A stretch of DNA of 64,000 bases from Nitrosomonas ureae (GTDB lineage Bacteria; Pseudomonadota; Gammaproteobacteria; Burkholderiales; Nitrosomonadaceae), in the NCBI RefSeq assembly GCF_900108305.1, contig NZ_FNUX01000007.1:1-64000 (forward strand). Reading direction: 5' to 3'. The notes beneath the pieces were generated by a model. That model made no database searches. It was not told the DNA's origin and saw only the letters and a program-made list of their open reading frames with translations. The position numbers were made by a program, and so were the translations under genes. Positions 42,518-53,483 of the stretch are shown here, piece after piece (position 1 is the first letter of the stretch; each line of letters begins with the position of its first letter).

Positions 42518-43192
42518 ATGACGAAAGGCATTATTTTAAAAGTCTGGGGCGACAATGCCTGTTTTACCCGACCTGAAATGAAAGTAGAGCGTGTTTCTTA
42601 TGATGTCATTACACCGTCAGCAGCACGCGGCATTATTGAAGCGATACATTGGAAACCAGCGATTCGTTGGGTAATAGACCGTATTCATGTGTTAGAGCCG
42701 ATTTGTTTTGAAAACATAAAACGTAATGAAGTGGCGGACATTATAAAACCAAGTAATGTGAAGGCTGCTATGAAAAGCGGCAATCTTGGCAAGCTGACTT
42801 ATCACGTTGATGACGGCGATAATCGTCAACAACGCGCTGCCATTATTCTTAAAAAAGTGTGCTACATCATTGAAGCCCATTTTGAATTCACGGAACAGGC
42901 TGGTGTTGATGATAATGCGGGCAAACACATTGAAATATTCAAGCGCAGAGCCAGTAAGGGACAGTGTTTTCAACAACCCTGTTTAGGAAATCGAGAGTTT
43001 AGTGCGTCATTTGAATTACTGGATAGCCTAGCTGATATTCCCATCTGTCACGAACAACTCAAAGGAGAACGCGATTTAGGCTGGATGTTATGGGATATAG
43101 ATTTTACTAACGGCATGACACCGCGCTTTTTTAGAGCAAACATGATTAACGGCATCATTACCATACCCTCAATGTTGGAGATTTTGTCATGA
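42518..43192 (+). CDS. cas5c: Type I-C Cas5 (crRNA-processing endonuclease)
   Basis: 224 residues of the Cas5d/Cas5c kind, which in type I-C replaces Cas6 and cuts the pre-crRNA within its repeat. The beginning KGIILKVWGDNACFTRPEMK and TPSAARGIIEAIHWKP are typical. It overlaps cas8c by four bases (ATGA), so the two are coupled. Confidence 0.94.
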   Translation: MTKGIILKVWGDNACFTRPEMKVERVSYDVITPSAARGIIEAIHWKPAIRWVIDRIHVLEPICFENIKRNEVADIIKPSNVKAAMKSGNLGKLTYHVDDGDNRQQRAAIILKKVCYIIEAHFEFTEQAGVDDNAGKHIEIFKRRASKGQCFQQPCLGNREFSASFELLDSLADIPICHEQLKGERDLGWMLWDIDFTNGMTPRFFRANMINGIITIPSMLEILS

Positions 43193-45033
43193 TTCTTCAA
43201 TCATTGAATGCGTATTACGATAGGCTCTTTACAACCAAACAAGGTGTTCTTCCTCCTTACGGTTGGAGTTGGGAAAAAATTAGTTACTGTATCGCGCTGA
43301 ATGCGGACGGCTCAATTCATCATATTGAGGATTTACGCATTCCTTATGCAGTGAAAAAAAAGACAATTTACACGCCGAGATCATTGATGATTCCTATGCT
43401 CGAAGGAAGAACATCAGGTGTGAAAGCTAATTATCTATGGGATAACTCAGCCTATACATTAGGTCTCTCAGAAAAACCTAATGACTTGGACAAAAAATAT
43501 GAAGATTTTTGGGCTAAGGTAAGTACTTTTGACAGCACCAATTCAAAGGCATTAAAAGCTTTGCAAAAATTTCCAACGTTCTGGAATGACAATAAGCAAA
43601 ATTACCACGAAGAAACAAAAGAAGCTTTAGATGCTAATTTTGTTTTTAGACTACTTGACGATGGAAATAAGTACATCCATGACTGTGAGGAGTTTAAAAA
43701 ACAATGGGCAATCGTACTTTCTAACTATCTTAATAAACTTTCCGATGGACAATGCCTTATTGAGGGAGAAACTGCAAAAATAGCTGAGCTACATAGTTCA
43801 ATTAAAGGCGTAGATAACGCACAATCGTCTGGCGCGTTAATCGTATCGTTTAACAAAGATTCTTTTGAATCCTATGGTTTGAAAAAAGGCAAAAATGCCA
43901 GTGTCGGCACGAATGCCGCGTTCAAATATGTCACAGTCCTAAATTATCTGCTACGCAAAGACAATACCAACAAACAACGCTTAAAAATTGGTGATGCGGT
44001 GACTATTTTTTGGGCAGAATCGGCTGATAGCACTGATGCTGAAATGGCAGAAAGCTTTATGTCGGAAGCAATCAATCCTACTGATGGACAAGAAACAGCA
44101 AGTTTAGCTAGTTTATTACAACAAGTTTCACAAGGTATTCCACTGCAAACCCTCCGCCCAAGCCTTAATCCAGCAACTAAATTTTATATTTTGGGTTTAT
44201 CGCCTAATGCTGCGCGTATATCGATACGATTTTGGTATGTGTCCACACTCGATGAAATGACGCAACGTATAGCACAGCATTACCATGATTTGCATCTTGA
44301 ACCACAATGGGGGAATGGACTGCCAGAAATTTGGAAATTAACCTATGCTACCGCGCCTATTTATAATGGAAAAACAAAAGCTGATGAAATTTCCCCTCAA
44401 TTAGCGGGTGGACTGGCACGCGCAATTTTCACGGGACAAAACTATCCACAAAGTCTGTTAGCACAAGTGCTACTGCGTATACGTTCAGATGGCGTAGTGA
44501 ATTCCATACGAGTATCGTTGTGTAAAGCCGTTATCAATCGTCAAATCCGTTTAAAACAATTGACCAACACAAAGGAGTTATCTATGAGTCTGGATGTAGA
44601 AGAAAAAAATGTCGCCTATCGAATGGGACGGCTTTTTGCGGTACTAGAAAGCATACAAAAGCAGGCGTTAGGCAAGGACATCAATGCCACCATACGCGAT
44701 CGTTACTGGGGAGCAGCTTCCGCCACACCCGCTTTAGTATTTCCCATGCTGATACGCAATGCCATGAATCATCTCGCAAAAATAAGAAAGGATAACACTG
44801 ATAAAAAACATTTGGCATCATTTTTCGACTGGCAAATAAGAGATATTGAAAATGATATGCCGACTTCATGGCCGCGTAATTTGAATCTTCAAGATCAAGG
44901 ACGTTTCGCTATTGGTTATTACCATCAACGCTACACTCGGAAAATAAAAGATAAAGCGGGCAAGGAAATTGAAAACCTTGTAGCTGTACATGATGATGAA
45001 GACCAAACACTAAGCCAAGCGAGTGAAGACTAG
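43189..45033 (+). CDS. cas8c: Type I-C Cas8 large subunit (Csd1)
   Basis: 614 residues of the Csd1 family, the large Cascade subunit that reads the PAM. Family-like segments include LPPYGWSWEKISYCIAL near residues 18-35, FWNDNKQNYHEETKEALDAN, and FYILGLSPNAARISIRFWY near 331-350. The last 149 residues can also be made separately as the small subunit (see the Cas11c entry). It overlaps cas5c by four bases. Confidence 0.94.
   Translation: MILQSLNAYYDRLFTTKQGVLPPYGWSWEKISYCIALNADGSIHHIEDLRIPYAVKKKTIYTPRSLMIPMLEGRTSGVKANYLWDNSAYTLGLSEKPNDLDKKYEDFWAKVSTFDSTNSKALKALQKFPTFWNDNKQNYHEETKEALDANFVFRLLDDGNKYIHDCEEFKKQWAIVLSNYLNKLSDGQCLIEGETAKIAELHSSIKGVDNAQSSGALIVSFNKDSFESYGLKKGKNASVGTNAAFKYVTVLNYLLRKDNTNKQRLKIGDAVTIFWAESADSTDAEMAESFMSEAINPTDGQETASLASLLQQVSQGIPLQTLRPSLNPATKFYILGLSPNAARISIRFWYVSTLDEMTQRIAQHYHDLHLEPQWGNGLPEIWKLTYATAPIYNGKTKADEISPQLAGGLARAIFTGQNYPQSLLAQVLLRIRSDGVVNSIRVSLCKAVINRQIRLKQLTNTKELSMSLDVEEKNVAYRMGRLFAVLESIQKQALGKDINATIRDRYWGAASATPALVFPMLIRNAMNHLAKIRKDNTDKKHLASFFDWQIRDIENDMPTSWPRNLNLQDQGRFAIGYYHQRYTRKIKDKAGKEIENLVAVHDDEDQTLSQASED
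44584..45033 (+). CDS. cas11c: Cas11c small subunit made from an internal start in cas8c
   Basis: Met466 of Cas8c is preceded by AAAGGAG six bases upstream, an excellent ribosome binding site inside the gene. Translation from here gives a 149-residue, mostly helical product in the same frame. In studied type I-C systems Cas11c is produced this way from the 3' part of cas8c. The site is unlikely by chance, but its use is inferred, not shown. Confidence 0.72.
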   Translation: MSLDVEEKNVAYRMGRLFAVLESIQKQALGKDINATIRDRYWGAASATPALVFPMLIRNAMNHLAKIRKDNTDKKHLASFFDWQIRDIENDMPTSWPRNLNLQDQGRFAIGYYHQRYTRKIKDKAGKEIENLVAVHDDEDQTLSQASED

Positions 45034-45079
45034 CTCGAAAACAAAACACACACGACTCAATTTCAAAGGAATATCTCAC

Positions 45080-45946
45080 ATGACCATAATTAACAACCGC
45101 TACGAATTTGTTTTACTGTTTGACGTTAAAAACGGCAACCCCAATGGTGATCCCGATGCTGGCAATATGCCACGTTTAGACCCTGAAACTAACCAGGGCT
45201 TAGTCACCGATGTTTGTTTAAAACGCAAGATTCGTAATTTTGTAGAGTTAACACAAGCAGATAAACCGGGTTACGCAATTTATATGCAGGAAAAAGCCGT
45301 GTTAAATAACCTGAACAAAAAAGCGTATGAAGCACAAGATTTGAAACCAGTAGCAAAAAAATTACCCCTTGATGCGGATAAAGCAAAAGCCTTGACACAA
45401 TTCATGTGCAACCACTTTTTCGATATTCGTACATTTGGCGCAGTAATGACCACAGAGATAAATACAGGTACTGTTCGTGGTCCTATACAAATGGCCTTTG
45501 CACGTTCAATTGATCCGGTTTTTCCTCAAGAAATTTCCATAACCCGCATGACGGTCACTAACGAAAAAGACGCAGAAAAAGAACGCACAATGGGCCGTAA
45601 ACATATTATTCCTTATGGTTTATATCGCGCTCATGGATTTGTTTCAGCCGCACTTGCTGAGAAAACAGGCTTCACAGAACAGGATTTGCAAATTTTATGG
45701 GACTCACTGGCGCAAATTTTTGAACATGACCATTCAGCCGCGCGTGGCGAAATGGCAACGCAAAAACTCATTGTTTTTAAACATGCAGATAAATTAGGCA
45801 ATGCACCATCACATAAGCTGTTTGACCTCATCAAGATTGATCGTGTCAATCCAGATGATATTCCACCGCGCAGTTTTAGTGATTATGTCGTCAACATCAA
45901 TCGAGCTGATTTACCACAAGCCGTTGAGATTATAGAAATAATATAA
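45080..45946 (+). CDS. cas7c: Type I-C Cas7 backbone subunit (Csd2)
   Basis: 288 residues of the Csd2/Csh2 family that polymerises along the crRNA. The start MTIINNRYEFVLLFDVKNGN with NPNGDPDAGNMPRLD is typical, and so is DIRTFGAVMTTEINTGTVRG. ATG at 45080 has AAAGGAA upstream; a longer frame from 45023 would overlap cas8c and lacks family-like sequence. Confidence 0.95.
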   Translation: MTIINNRYEFVLLFDVKNGNPNGDPDAGNMPRLDPETNQGLVTDVCLKRKIRNFVELTQADKPGYAIYMQEKAVLNNLNKKAYEAQDLKPVAKKLPLDADKAKALTQFMCNHFFDIRTFGAVMTTEINTGTVRGPIQMAFARSIDPVFPQEISITRMTVTNEKDAEKERTMGRKHIIPYGLYRAHGFVSAALAEKTGFTEQDLQILWDSLAQIFEHDHSAARGEMATQKLIVFKHADKLGNAPSHKLFDLIKIDRVNPDDIPPRSFSDYVVNINRADLPQAVEIIEII

Positions 45947-45997
45947 CCACAAATACTGTCATTTTATTTATCTCCGTTGTGGGTGCTAAATTGAGCC

Positions 45998-46624
45998 ATG
46001 CAAACCCTAGAACCCATCTACCTATCACGCTTGCAGCATTATCTATATTGCCCGCGTCAATTCGCTTTAATTGAACTGGAAAATATCTGGATAGAAAACC
46101 AATTTACGGCAGAAGGTCAGGTATTGCATCAACGCGTAAATCAGGCTGATCAGCAAAAACGCGGTGCAGTGCGTACCGCGCGAGCGTTGCGCTTGGCTAA
46201 CGCAGAACTACGCATCGAAGGCGTAGCCGATGTGGTGGAATACCATCAACAAGCAGACGGCACAGAAATCCCCTTCCCCATCGAATACAAACGTGGCAAA
46301 CCCAAAGCGCATCGCGCCGATGAGGTGCAATTGTGCGCACAAGCACTTTGTTTGGAAGAAATGCACGGTGTTGCAATACCGGAAGGCGCATTGTTTTATG
46401 GCGAAGTACGTCGGCGGCACCCGGTAATTTTTGATGCTGAACTACGCAATTTAACGCTACAAACCATCTTAGCCTGCCGAGACATCGTACAAACCAACAT
46501 TACTCCTCATGCAATCTACCAAGCAAGAAAATGTAACGGTTGCTCGCTAATCGATCAATGCCATCCCAAAGATTTTGGCAAATCGGCATCTGCCTGGCTG
46601 GCAGAACAGTTAAAAAAGGATTAA
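45998..46624 (+). CDS. cas4: Cas4 nuclease (spacer processing)
   Basis: 208 residues. Four cysteines for an iron-sulfur cluster are at 18 (YLYCPRQFALIE) and 179, 182, 188 (KCNGCSLIDQCHP). The RecB-type nuclease core includes the IEYKRGKPK segment. Cas4 works with Cas1-Cas2 to trim new spacers with the right PAM. It is two bases from cas1. Confidence 0.94.
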   Translation: MQTLEPIYLSRLQHYLYCPRQFALIELENIWIENQFTAEGQVLHQRVNQADQQKRGAVRTARALRLANAELRIEGVADVVEYHQQADGTEIPFPIEYKRGKPKAHRADEVQLCAQALCLEEMHGVAIPEGALFYGEVRRRHPVIFDAELRNLTLQTILACRDIVQTNITPHAIYQARKCNGCSLIDQCHPKDFGKSASAWLAEQLKKD

Positions 46625-46626
46625 AT

Positions 46627-47661
46627 ATGCGTCCATTACGCAACGTAATTTATGTTCAAACGCAAAACGCCTGGTTGCATAAAGACAACGAGAATTTGGT
46701 TTTAAAAGTGTATAAGGAAACTAAAGCACGCGTACCTATTCATAAATTACAGGGTTTAGTGTGTTTTGGGCAAGTAACTATTTCACCTTACTTGATGGCG
46801 CATTGTGCAGAAAATGGCATAACCATTACTTTTTTAAATATGTTCGGCAAATATCTAGCTCGCGTTGAAGGTCCCGTAAGCGGTAATGTGCTGTTACGTA
46901 GAACGCAACATATAACCGGGCACAATGTGGAAAAGAGTGTTGCCATTGCCCAGACCATGCTAACCGGGAAATTGTATAACCAGCGCTATGTGATTAGAAG
47001 ATATCTGCGTGATCACAGTGAACAAATTATCGACGACAAAATACTTGCTGACTTACAAATCGCTGAAAAACGCTTGACTCGCTGTTTAACACAGCTTATC
47101 GATTGCAAAACTATTGATACTTTGATGGGGCGGGAAGGTGAAGCGGCGCAAGTATATTTTGGCGTGTTTAACCATTTAATACGACAAGCTGATTTCGAGT
47201 TTGACTCCCGCAGACGCCGACCACCAACTGATCCTGTAAATGCTTTGCTGTCGTTTTTCTACACCTTGCTCACCCATGATTGTCGCTCTGCCTTGGAAAC
47301 AACCGGATTAGATCCTGCCAGTGGATTTTTGCATCAACTACGTAGCGGCAGACCGTCATTAGCTTTAGATATGGCGGAAGAATTTCGGCCTATGGTTGAT
47401 AGGTTTGTATTATCACTAATTAACAAGCGACAAGTAGTGTCTAAGGATTTTGAGACTTGGCCCAACAGATCAGTGACATTGAAAGATGAACCTCGAAAAA
47501 AATTGTTGGCGGCTTGGCAAGACCGTAAGCAAGATAACTTATTTCATCCGTGGTTTGAAGAAACGGTTCCGATTGGCTTACTTCCTTGGTTACAAGCTCA
47601 AATCTTAGCGCGTTTCTTGCGGGGTGACTGCGACAGCTATGTGCCTTTTCTGTGGAAATAG
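46627..47661 (+). CDS. cas1: Cas1 integrase
   Basis: 344 residues, starting at the ATG right after the cas4 stop (MRPLRNVIYVQTQNAWL). The catalytic Glu lies in MGREGEAAQVYFG and the His and Asp in GFLHQLRSG and LALDMAEEFRP, as in other Cas1 proteins. With Cas2 it inserts new spacers into the array. Confidence 0.96.
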   Translation: MRPLRNVIYVQTQNAWLHKDNENLVLKVYKETKARVPIHKLQGLVCFGQVTISPYLMAHCAENGITITFLNMFGKYLARVEGPVSGNVLLRRTQHITGHNVEKSVAIAQTMLTGKLYNQRYVIRRYLRDHSEQIIDDKILADLQIAEKRLTRCLTQLIDCKTIDTLMGREGEAAQVYFGVFNHLIRQADFEFDSRRRRPPTDPVNALLSFFYTLLTHDCRSALETTGLDPASGFLHQLRSGRPSLALDMAEEFRPMVDRFVLSLINKRQVVSKDFETWPNRSVTLKDEPRKKLLAAWQDRKQDNLFHPWFEETVPIGLLPWLQAQILARFLRGDCDSYVPFLWK

Positions 47662-47676
47662 ATTAGAGGTTTTCAG

Positions 47677-47967
47677 ATGATGATTTTAGTAACTTACGAT
47701 GTCAGCTTTAAAATCGATACCGGGCCAAAACGTTTACGCAGGATTGCAAAATTATGCCTAAACTACGGCCAGAGAGTACAGTATTCAGTATTTGAAATAG
47801 AGGTTGATATGGCACAATGGACAAAGCTAAAAAATGAACTAATCGACGTTATTGATGAAGAATTCGATAGCTTAAGATTTTACTACCTGGGAAATAACTG
47901 GGAACGGCGTGTTGAACATATTGGCGCTAAAACAGTATTAGATTTAAATGGCTTGATATTACTGTAA
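47677..47967 (+). CDS. cas2: Cas2
   Basis: 96 residues with the Cas2 start MMILVTYDVSFKIDTGPKRL and LNYGQRVQYSVFEIEVD. It forms the Cas1-Cas2 integration complex. It starts 15 bases after cas1 and is the last gene before the leader. Confidence 0.95.
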   Translation: MMILVTYDVSFKIDTGPKRLRRIAKLCLNYGQRVQYSVFEIEVDMAQWTKLKNELIDVIDEEFDSLRFYYLGNNWERRVEHIGAKTVLDLNGLILL

Positions 47968-48141
47968 TGCGAATCCTAAGCGAGCATAAAAGGATCAATA
48001 TTTTTGCATTCATTAAGATAATGATTTTTCTTATTTTTTATTTCAGCAGTAAATAATTTATAATACTTTTCGCAAATGCGTCCATTGATTCGCAATTTAT
48101 TGGTTCTTTAACCAATGATTCCAATCAATTAAGCATACGCT
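47968..48141 (+). promoter_or_regulatory. CRISPR leader
   Basis: A 174-base AT-rich stretch without a gene, between cas2 and the first repeat. New spacers are expected to be added at this end, and the array promoter should lie here. Confidence 0.75.
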
Positions 48142-48959
<818 letters not shown>

Positions 48960-49369
48960 ATCAGTTATTAATTCAACCATATCGGTTGTCAGCGCAGTGG
49001 TGTACGACATGACACGGAAGGTAAAAAAACCACTCTTTGCTTTAACTTCCGCAGCTATTCATGCCTACTTCGTTATAGTTCGATGTTTCGTCACTTTACC
49101 CATCTGCTCGAAGAAGCCTTCTGAAGTAATTCAATGGCAAATTGGGTTAGGTGCATTCTAAAAGTTTGATGTATTACAGAAAAATTAAGAATTCAGAGGT
49201 CAAGAGAATATAAAATACAGTAATATTTACAGTAGTTTTTATAAAAGTAATAAATATCCTCTGTCTGTCGATGTTTTCGATTCCGGCTCCGCTTGAAATT
49301 TCATGTTATATCAGACCGTGAAGCTAAATTACCTGGTTTTTTGCCGAGGATAAAAGTAATTTAACTAAC
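48960..49369. other. Region after the array, no gene recognised
   Basis: 410 bases with only short chance frames. The first ~50 bases after the last repeat can be read on the minus strand as a plausible peptide start, but nothing supports a gene. It may hold remnants of older mobile DNA. Confidence 0.45.
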
Positions 49370-50212
49370 CTAATAGCGATTCAATATGATTTCCAGCACA
49401 AATTTACTGCCGATATAGGCTAGTAATAATATAATGAATCCGATCAATGTCCAGCGAATTGCAATACGCCCTCGCCACCCATAGAACTGCCTACCTATCA
49501 ATAACGCTGCAAAAACCCCCCAGGAGATAAAACCAAATAGGGTTTTATGAGAAAACGTCAGCGATTGGCCAAACACTTCCTGCGAAAATACGATACCGCT
49601 CACGAGTGTCAACGTGAGTAAGATAAACCCAACCCAGATAATATGAAATAGCAATTTTTCCATTGCCAGCAACGGTGGCAAATTGGGAAATACTGAACGT
49701 GATGCGGGATGGTGTAACTGACGTTCGACTACTGTCATGAACAATGCGTGTAACGCCGCTATTGTCAGCAAGCTATAAGCCATCATTGCAACCAGCAAGT
49801 GCGCTTTGAATGCAGGCAATTCAGTATTCTCAAGCGGACGCAAGGATGGGAAAAACAATGGCAGCAATACCGCTATCGCCGCAGCTCCTGCTATGGGCGC
49901 GATCAAAGTCTGCAATCCCTGTAAGCGTTCAAAAAATCCTGAGAACCAATAAATGAAAGCCGTCAACCAAACAATGGATGAGATTGCATTGCTCAAACCG
50001 AAACTAAGTCCTGAACCAACAAATATGGATTGATAAAGTATTAGGGTATGCAGCAGCAACGGAACAATCATCGCATAATGCCCCCATGTAGCTTGCACCA
50101 ATACATGGTCATTCGTTCCAGATGCGGTTTGACTCCATGTATTTCGCCAAAAAAACCAACCAATCAGTATATAAAGCAAAAAGGCCGCGAGATAAGTTAA
50201 AATGCTGATCAT
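49370..50212 (-). CDS. ypjD: CcsA/YpjD-type cytochrome c assembly protein
   Basis: 280 residues with about eight membrane helices. The family motif is the C-terminal tryptophan-rich and His-containing helices (HIIWVGFILLTLTLVSGIVF, FSHKTLFGFISWGVFAALLI). It is related to CcsA/HemX haem-handling proteins. In many proteobacteria it is the divergent neighbour of ffh, as here. Its own role is not firmly known. Confidence 0.88.
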   Translation of the reverse strand: MISILTYLAAFLLYILIGWFFWRNTWSQTASGTNDHVLVQATWGHYAMIVPLLLHTLILYQSIFVGSGLSFGLSNAISSIVWLTAFIYWFSGFFERLQGLQTLIAPIAGAAAIAVLLPLFFPSLRPLENTELPAFKAHLLVAMMAYSLLTIAALHALFMTVVERQLHHPASRSVFPNLPPLLAMEKLLFHIIWVGFILLTLTLVSGIVFSQEVFGQSLTFSHKTLFGFISWGVFAALLIGRQFYGWRGRIAIRWTLIGFIILLLAYIGSKFVLEIILNRY

Positions 50213-50347
50213 TGATAGTTAAATTTGATATGCCGAAATAATTGTTTAGTCTACATGGCACTTTAGCAAATTCAAAGACCTGATCCTGATATTTATTAAA
50301 ACGGATTATTATTTTGTTCTCTAATTATTGATTTACGAGGCTTAAAT

Positions 50348-51697
50348 ATGTTTGACAATCTGACCCATCGACTCAGCGGAGTTATCAAGACATTACGCGG
50401 CGAAGCAAGGCTTTCTGAAAATAATATCCAGGATGCTTTGCGAGAAGTTCGCTTAGCGTTACTGGAAGCAGATGTGGCTTTACCAGTAGTCAAAGATTTC
50501 ATCGCGCGCGTCAAAGAAAAAGCTGTTGGTCATGAAGTGATGAGTAGCCTCACCCCAGGACAGGCTCTAGTTGGAGTGGTTCATCAAGAATTAATTGCCA
50601 TCATAGGTGGAGAAAAGGCTGATCTTAATCTTGCCACAGTCCCGCCTGCGGTTATTCTCATGGCAGGACTACAAGGCGCCGGCAAGACTACTAGCAGCGG
50701 GAAGCTGGCCAAGTGGCTTATGGAAAACAAAAAAAAGAAAGTATTGCTAGTTTCCTGTGATATTTATCGTCCAGCTGCGATTCGTCAACTTGAACTTCTA
50801 GCCAATCAAGTGGGCGCCGATTTTTTCCCTGTTCAGGAAGGGCAAAAACCCGGAGAAATTGGTGCCGCTGCATTGGATTATGCACGCAGGCATCATCATG
50901 AGGTTATGATTGTTGATACTGCGGGCCGGTTAGGTATTGATGAAGCCATGATGCAGGAAATCAGTGAGCTTGAGGCGCTTTTGCGACCCATTGAAACCTT
51001 GTTTGTTGTTGATGCAATGCAAGGCCAGGATGCGGTAAATACTGCCAAAGCATTTTCTGAAGCATTACCATTGACCGGCGTCATTCTTACCAAGCTCGAC
51101 GGTGATGCGCGTGGCGGTGCCGCATTGTCAGTCAAGCATGTTACGGGAAAACCGATCAAATTCGCCGGTATCGCAGAAAAACTGACAGGCCTGGAAGCAT
51201 TTCATCCTGATCGAATGGCATCCCGCATTTTGGGTATGGGTGATGTACTCGGTTTGATCGAGGAAGCGCAGCGTAGCGCCGATCAGCAAGAAGCTGAGAG
51301 ATTGATGAAGAAAATGAAATCGGGTAAAGCATTTGACCTTGATGATTTCAAAGCACAGTTTCAACAGATGCGCAACATGGGTGGAATGAATGCCCTGATG
51401 GATAAATTACCAGCCCAATTCAGTCAGGCGGCGCAAAACGTTAAAGTGGACGATAAAATAATTAACCGGACAGAAGGCATTATCAATTCCATGACCAAGC
51501 AAGAACGTGCGAAACCAGAAATTCTAAAAGCCTCAAGAAAACGCCGAATCGCCGCAGGTGCAGGCGTATCCGTGCAGGAAGTTAATCGCTTGCTAGCACA
51601 ATTTGAACAAGCCAGGAAAATGATGAAAATGATGAATAAAGGCGGAATGGCAAAAATGATGCGTGGAATCAAGGGAATGTTACCGCGCTTTCATTGA
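50348..51697 (+). CDS. ffh: Signal recognition particle protein Ffh
   Basis: 449 residues of normal SRP54 layout: N-domain, GTPase with GLQGAGKTTSSGKLA, DTAGRL and TKLDGDARGG, and a methionine-rich M-domain at the end (KMMKMMNKGGMAKMMRGIKG) that binds 4.5S RNA and signal peptides. It targets membrane proteins during translation. The SRP RNA gene is not in the window. Confidence 0.97.
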   Translation: MFDNLTHRLSGVIKTLRGEARLSENNIQDALREVRLALLEADVALPVVKDFIARVKEKAVGHEVMSSLTPGQALVGVVHQELIAIIGGEKADLNLATVPPAVILMAGLQGAGKTTSSGKLAKWLMENKKKKVLLVSCDIYRPAAIRQLELLANQVGADFFPVQEGQKPGEIGAAALDYARRHHHEVMIVDTAGRLGIDEAMMQEISELEALLRPIETLFVVDAMQGQDAVNTAKAFSEALPLTGVILTKLDGDARGGAALSVKHVTGKPIKFAGIAEKLTGLEAFHPDRMASRILGMGDVLGLIEEAQRSADQQEAERLMKKMKSGKAFDLDDFKAQFQQMRNMGGMNALMDKLPAQFSQAAQNVKVDDKIINRTEGIINSMTKQERAKPEILKASRKRRIAAGAGVSVQEVNRLLAQFEQARKMMKMMNKGGMAKMMRGIKGMLPRFH

Positions 51698-51804
51698 GAT
51701 TCTTAATCGTTGCGAGCTTCTTTCCATCCCGTGCAATTACTGAGTATTATTCTAAGCCATATATAGGCAATATTCAGAATAACGCTACATAAGGTAATAG
51801 TTTA

Positions 51805-52257
51805 TTAATGTTTCCCTGTACTGCCAAACCCATCTTCACCACGGTGGCTGTAGTCAAAACTGTCTACCCGATTAAACGCTACTTGAATCACAGGAACCAC
51901 AACAAGCTGAGCAATCCGTTCTAACGGATTAAGACAAAAAGCTGTTTGGCTACGATTCCAGCAAGAAACCAAAATTTGCCCTTGATAATCTGAATCAATC
52001 AAACCTACTAAATTTCCTAATACGATCCCATGCTTATGGCCTAACCCAGAGCGTGGCAATATCAGCGCCGCCAATCCAGTATCCGCTAAATGTATTGCGA
52101 TGCCCACTGGAATGAGATTAGTTTCTCCAGGATTGATCGTCACCGGGTGTTCAATACACGCACGCAAATCCAAACCGGCTGAACCCGGTGTAGCATACGC
52201 TGGAAATTGTTCATTTAATCGATCATCGAGAATTTTGATATCAATTTTTTTCATCAT
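51805..52257 (-). CDS. dut: dUTP diphosphatase
   Basis: 150 residues with the five dUTPase motifs: [39 protein letters not shown] and EDGFGSTG. It removes dUTP and makes dUMP for thymidylate. Its start overlaps the end of coaBC by 17 bases, so translation is coupled. Confidence 0.96.
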   Translation of the reverse strand: MMKKIDIKILDDRLNEQFPAYATPGSAGLDLRACIEHPVTINPGETNLIPVGIAIHLADTGLAALILPRSGLGHKHGIVLGNLVGLIDSDYQGQILVSCWNRSQTAFCLNPLERIAQLVVVPVIQVAFNRVDSFDYSHRGEDGFGSTGKH

Positions 52258-53467
52258 TTTTCTTAAGGTTGCTATACAGTGAGTGAATATGCATCATCAG
52301 ACGCCGCGCTTGTTCTATTTTTGCTGCCTTGGGAAGAACATGTTTGCCTTCGTCATCCAGAAAAATCAACTCATTCTCATCAGAACCAATCGCATCTTGA
52401 GCCAGATTGGCGACCAGTAAAGGTAATTTTTTCTTATTTCTTTTCGCAGCTGCATTCTTCTCGAGATTTTCTGTTTCCGCTGCAAAACCAACACAAAAAG
52501 GCGGATTGGGAGATGTAGAGACCGTCATCAGAATATCCGGATTAGGAATTAATTCAATCAACAGATTGGTAGGTGATTTTTTTAGTTTTTGTTGTTGGAT
52601 GCTTGCAGTACGGTAGTCAGCGACAGCAGCGACACTGATAAAAATGTCAGCTTGTAATACTTCTGCTTGCACTGCATGTAACATTTCTTCAGCACTCACT
52701 ACCGAAATAAACTTGCCAACTGCAGGTGGCGATAAACATGTTGGTCCGGAAATCAGAGTGGTTTTTGCGCCCATTTCTAATGCAGCTTTAGCAACAGCAT
52801 ATCCCATTTTCCCGGAGCTATTGTTGGTAATTCCTCGGACAGCATCAATTGCTTCATAAGTAGGTCCGGCTGTCACCAAAATATTTTTACCCCGTAACAA
52901 TGTATCAGCCTGGAAAGCAATTTGTACCGCTTCTACCAGCTCACTTACTTCCACCATGCGCCCCATCCCTATTTCACCACAAGCTTGTTCACCGCAGGCC
53001 GGACCGATTATTGTTACATCATCCTGGCGTAACAATGACAAATTACGCTGCGTTGCAGGATTCTCCCACATTTGACGATTCATTGCCGGTGCTATCATGA
53101 GCGGACAATCACGTGCCATACATAATACCGATAGCAAATCATCTGCCAGTCCATTGGCAAGCTTGCCCATAAAATTTGCGCTGGCCGGAGCCACTAAAAT
53201 CATGTCGGCGTTGCGGGATATATCAATGTGCGCCATATTATGCACGGCATTGGTTTTCCACAAATCAGTGTATACAGAATTTCCAGTTAATGACTGGAAA
53301 GTTGCCGGCCCCATAAAATGACAAGCTGCTTCGGTCATTATTGTCTGCACATCGATTCCATGCTGAGTTAACAGACGTGCTAGTTCCGCTGTTTTGTAGG
53401 CGGCCACACCGCCGGTTACTCCCAACAGTAAACGCTTCTTTGATACAGTCGATGCTCCTATTTTCAT
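52241..53467 (-). CDS. coaBC: Bifunctional CoaBC (coenzyme A synthesis)
   Basis: 408 residues from ATG at 53467. The CoaC flavoprotein half has [20 protein letters not shown] and [16 protein letters not shown] with the Cys in [10 protein letters not shown]; the CoaB half has [19 protein letters not shown]. Together they make 4'-phosphopantetheine. A longer TTG frame begins inside the right end of an IS200 remnant and was rejected. The IS remnant lies only about 15 bases upstream of the ATG, so native control signals may have been lost. Confidence 0.95.
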   Translation of the reverse strand: MKIGASTVSKKRLLLGVTGGVAAYKTAELARLLTQHGIDVQTIMTEAACHFMGPATFQSLTGNSVYTDLWKTNAVHNMAHIDISRNADMILVAPASANFMGKLANGLADDLLSVLCMARDCPLMIAPAMNRQMWENPATQRNLSLLRQDDVTIIGPACGEQACGEIGMGRMVEVSELVEAVQIAFQADTLLRGKNILVTAGPTYEAIDAVRGITNNSSGKMGYAVAKAALEMGAKTTLISGPTCLSPPAVGKFISVVSAEEMLHAVQAEVLQADIFISVAAVADYRTASIQQQKLKKSPTNLLIELIPNPDILMTVSTSPNPPFCVGFAAETENLEKNAAAKRNKKKLPLLVANLAQDAIGSDENELIFLDDEGKHVLPKAAKIEQARRLMMHIHSLYSNLKKNDEKN

Positions 53468-53483
53468 TACAAGTAATATCTCA

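Noticed and set aside
51740-51785. Weak inverted repeat between the convergent ffh and dut genes
   Set aside because: CTGAGTATT/AATATTCAG can pair with a wobble, but there is no T-run and the loop is long, so it was not called as a terminator.
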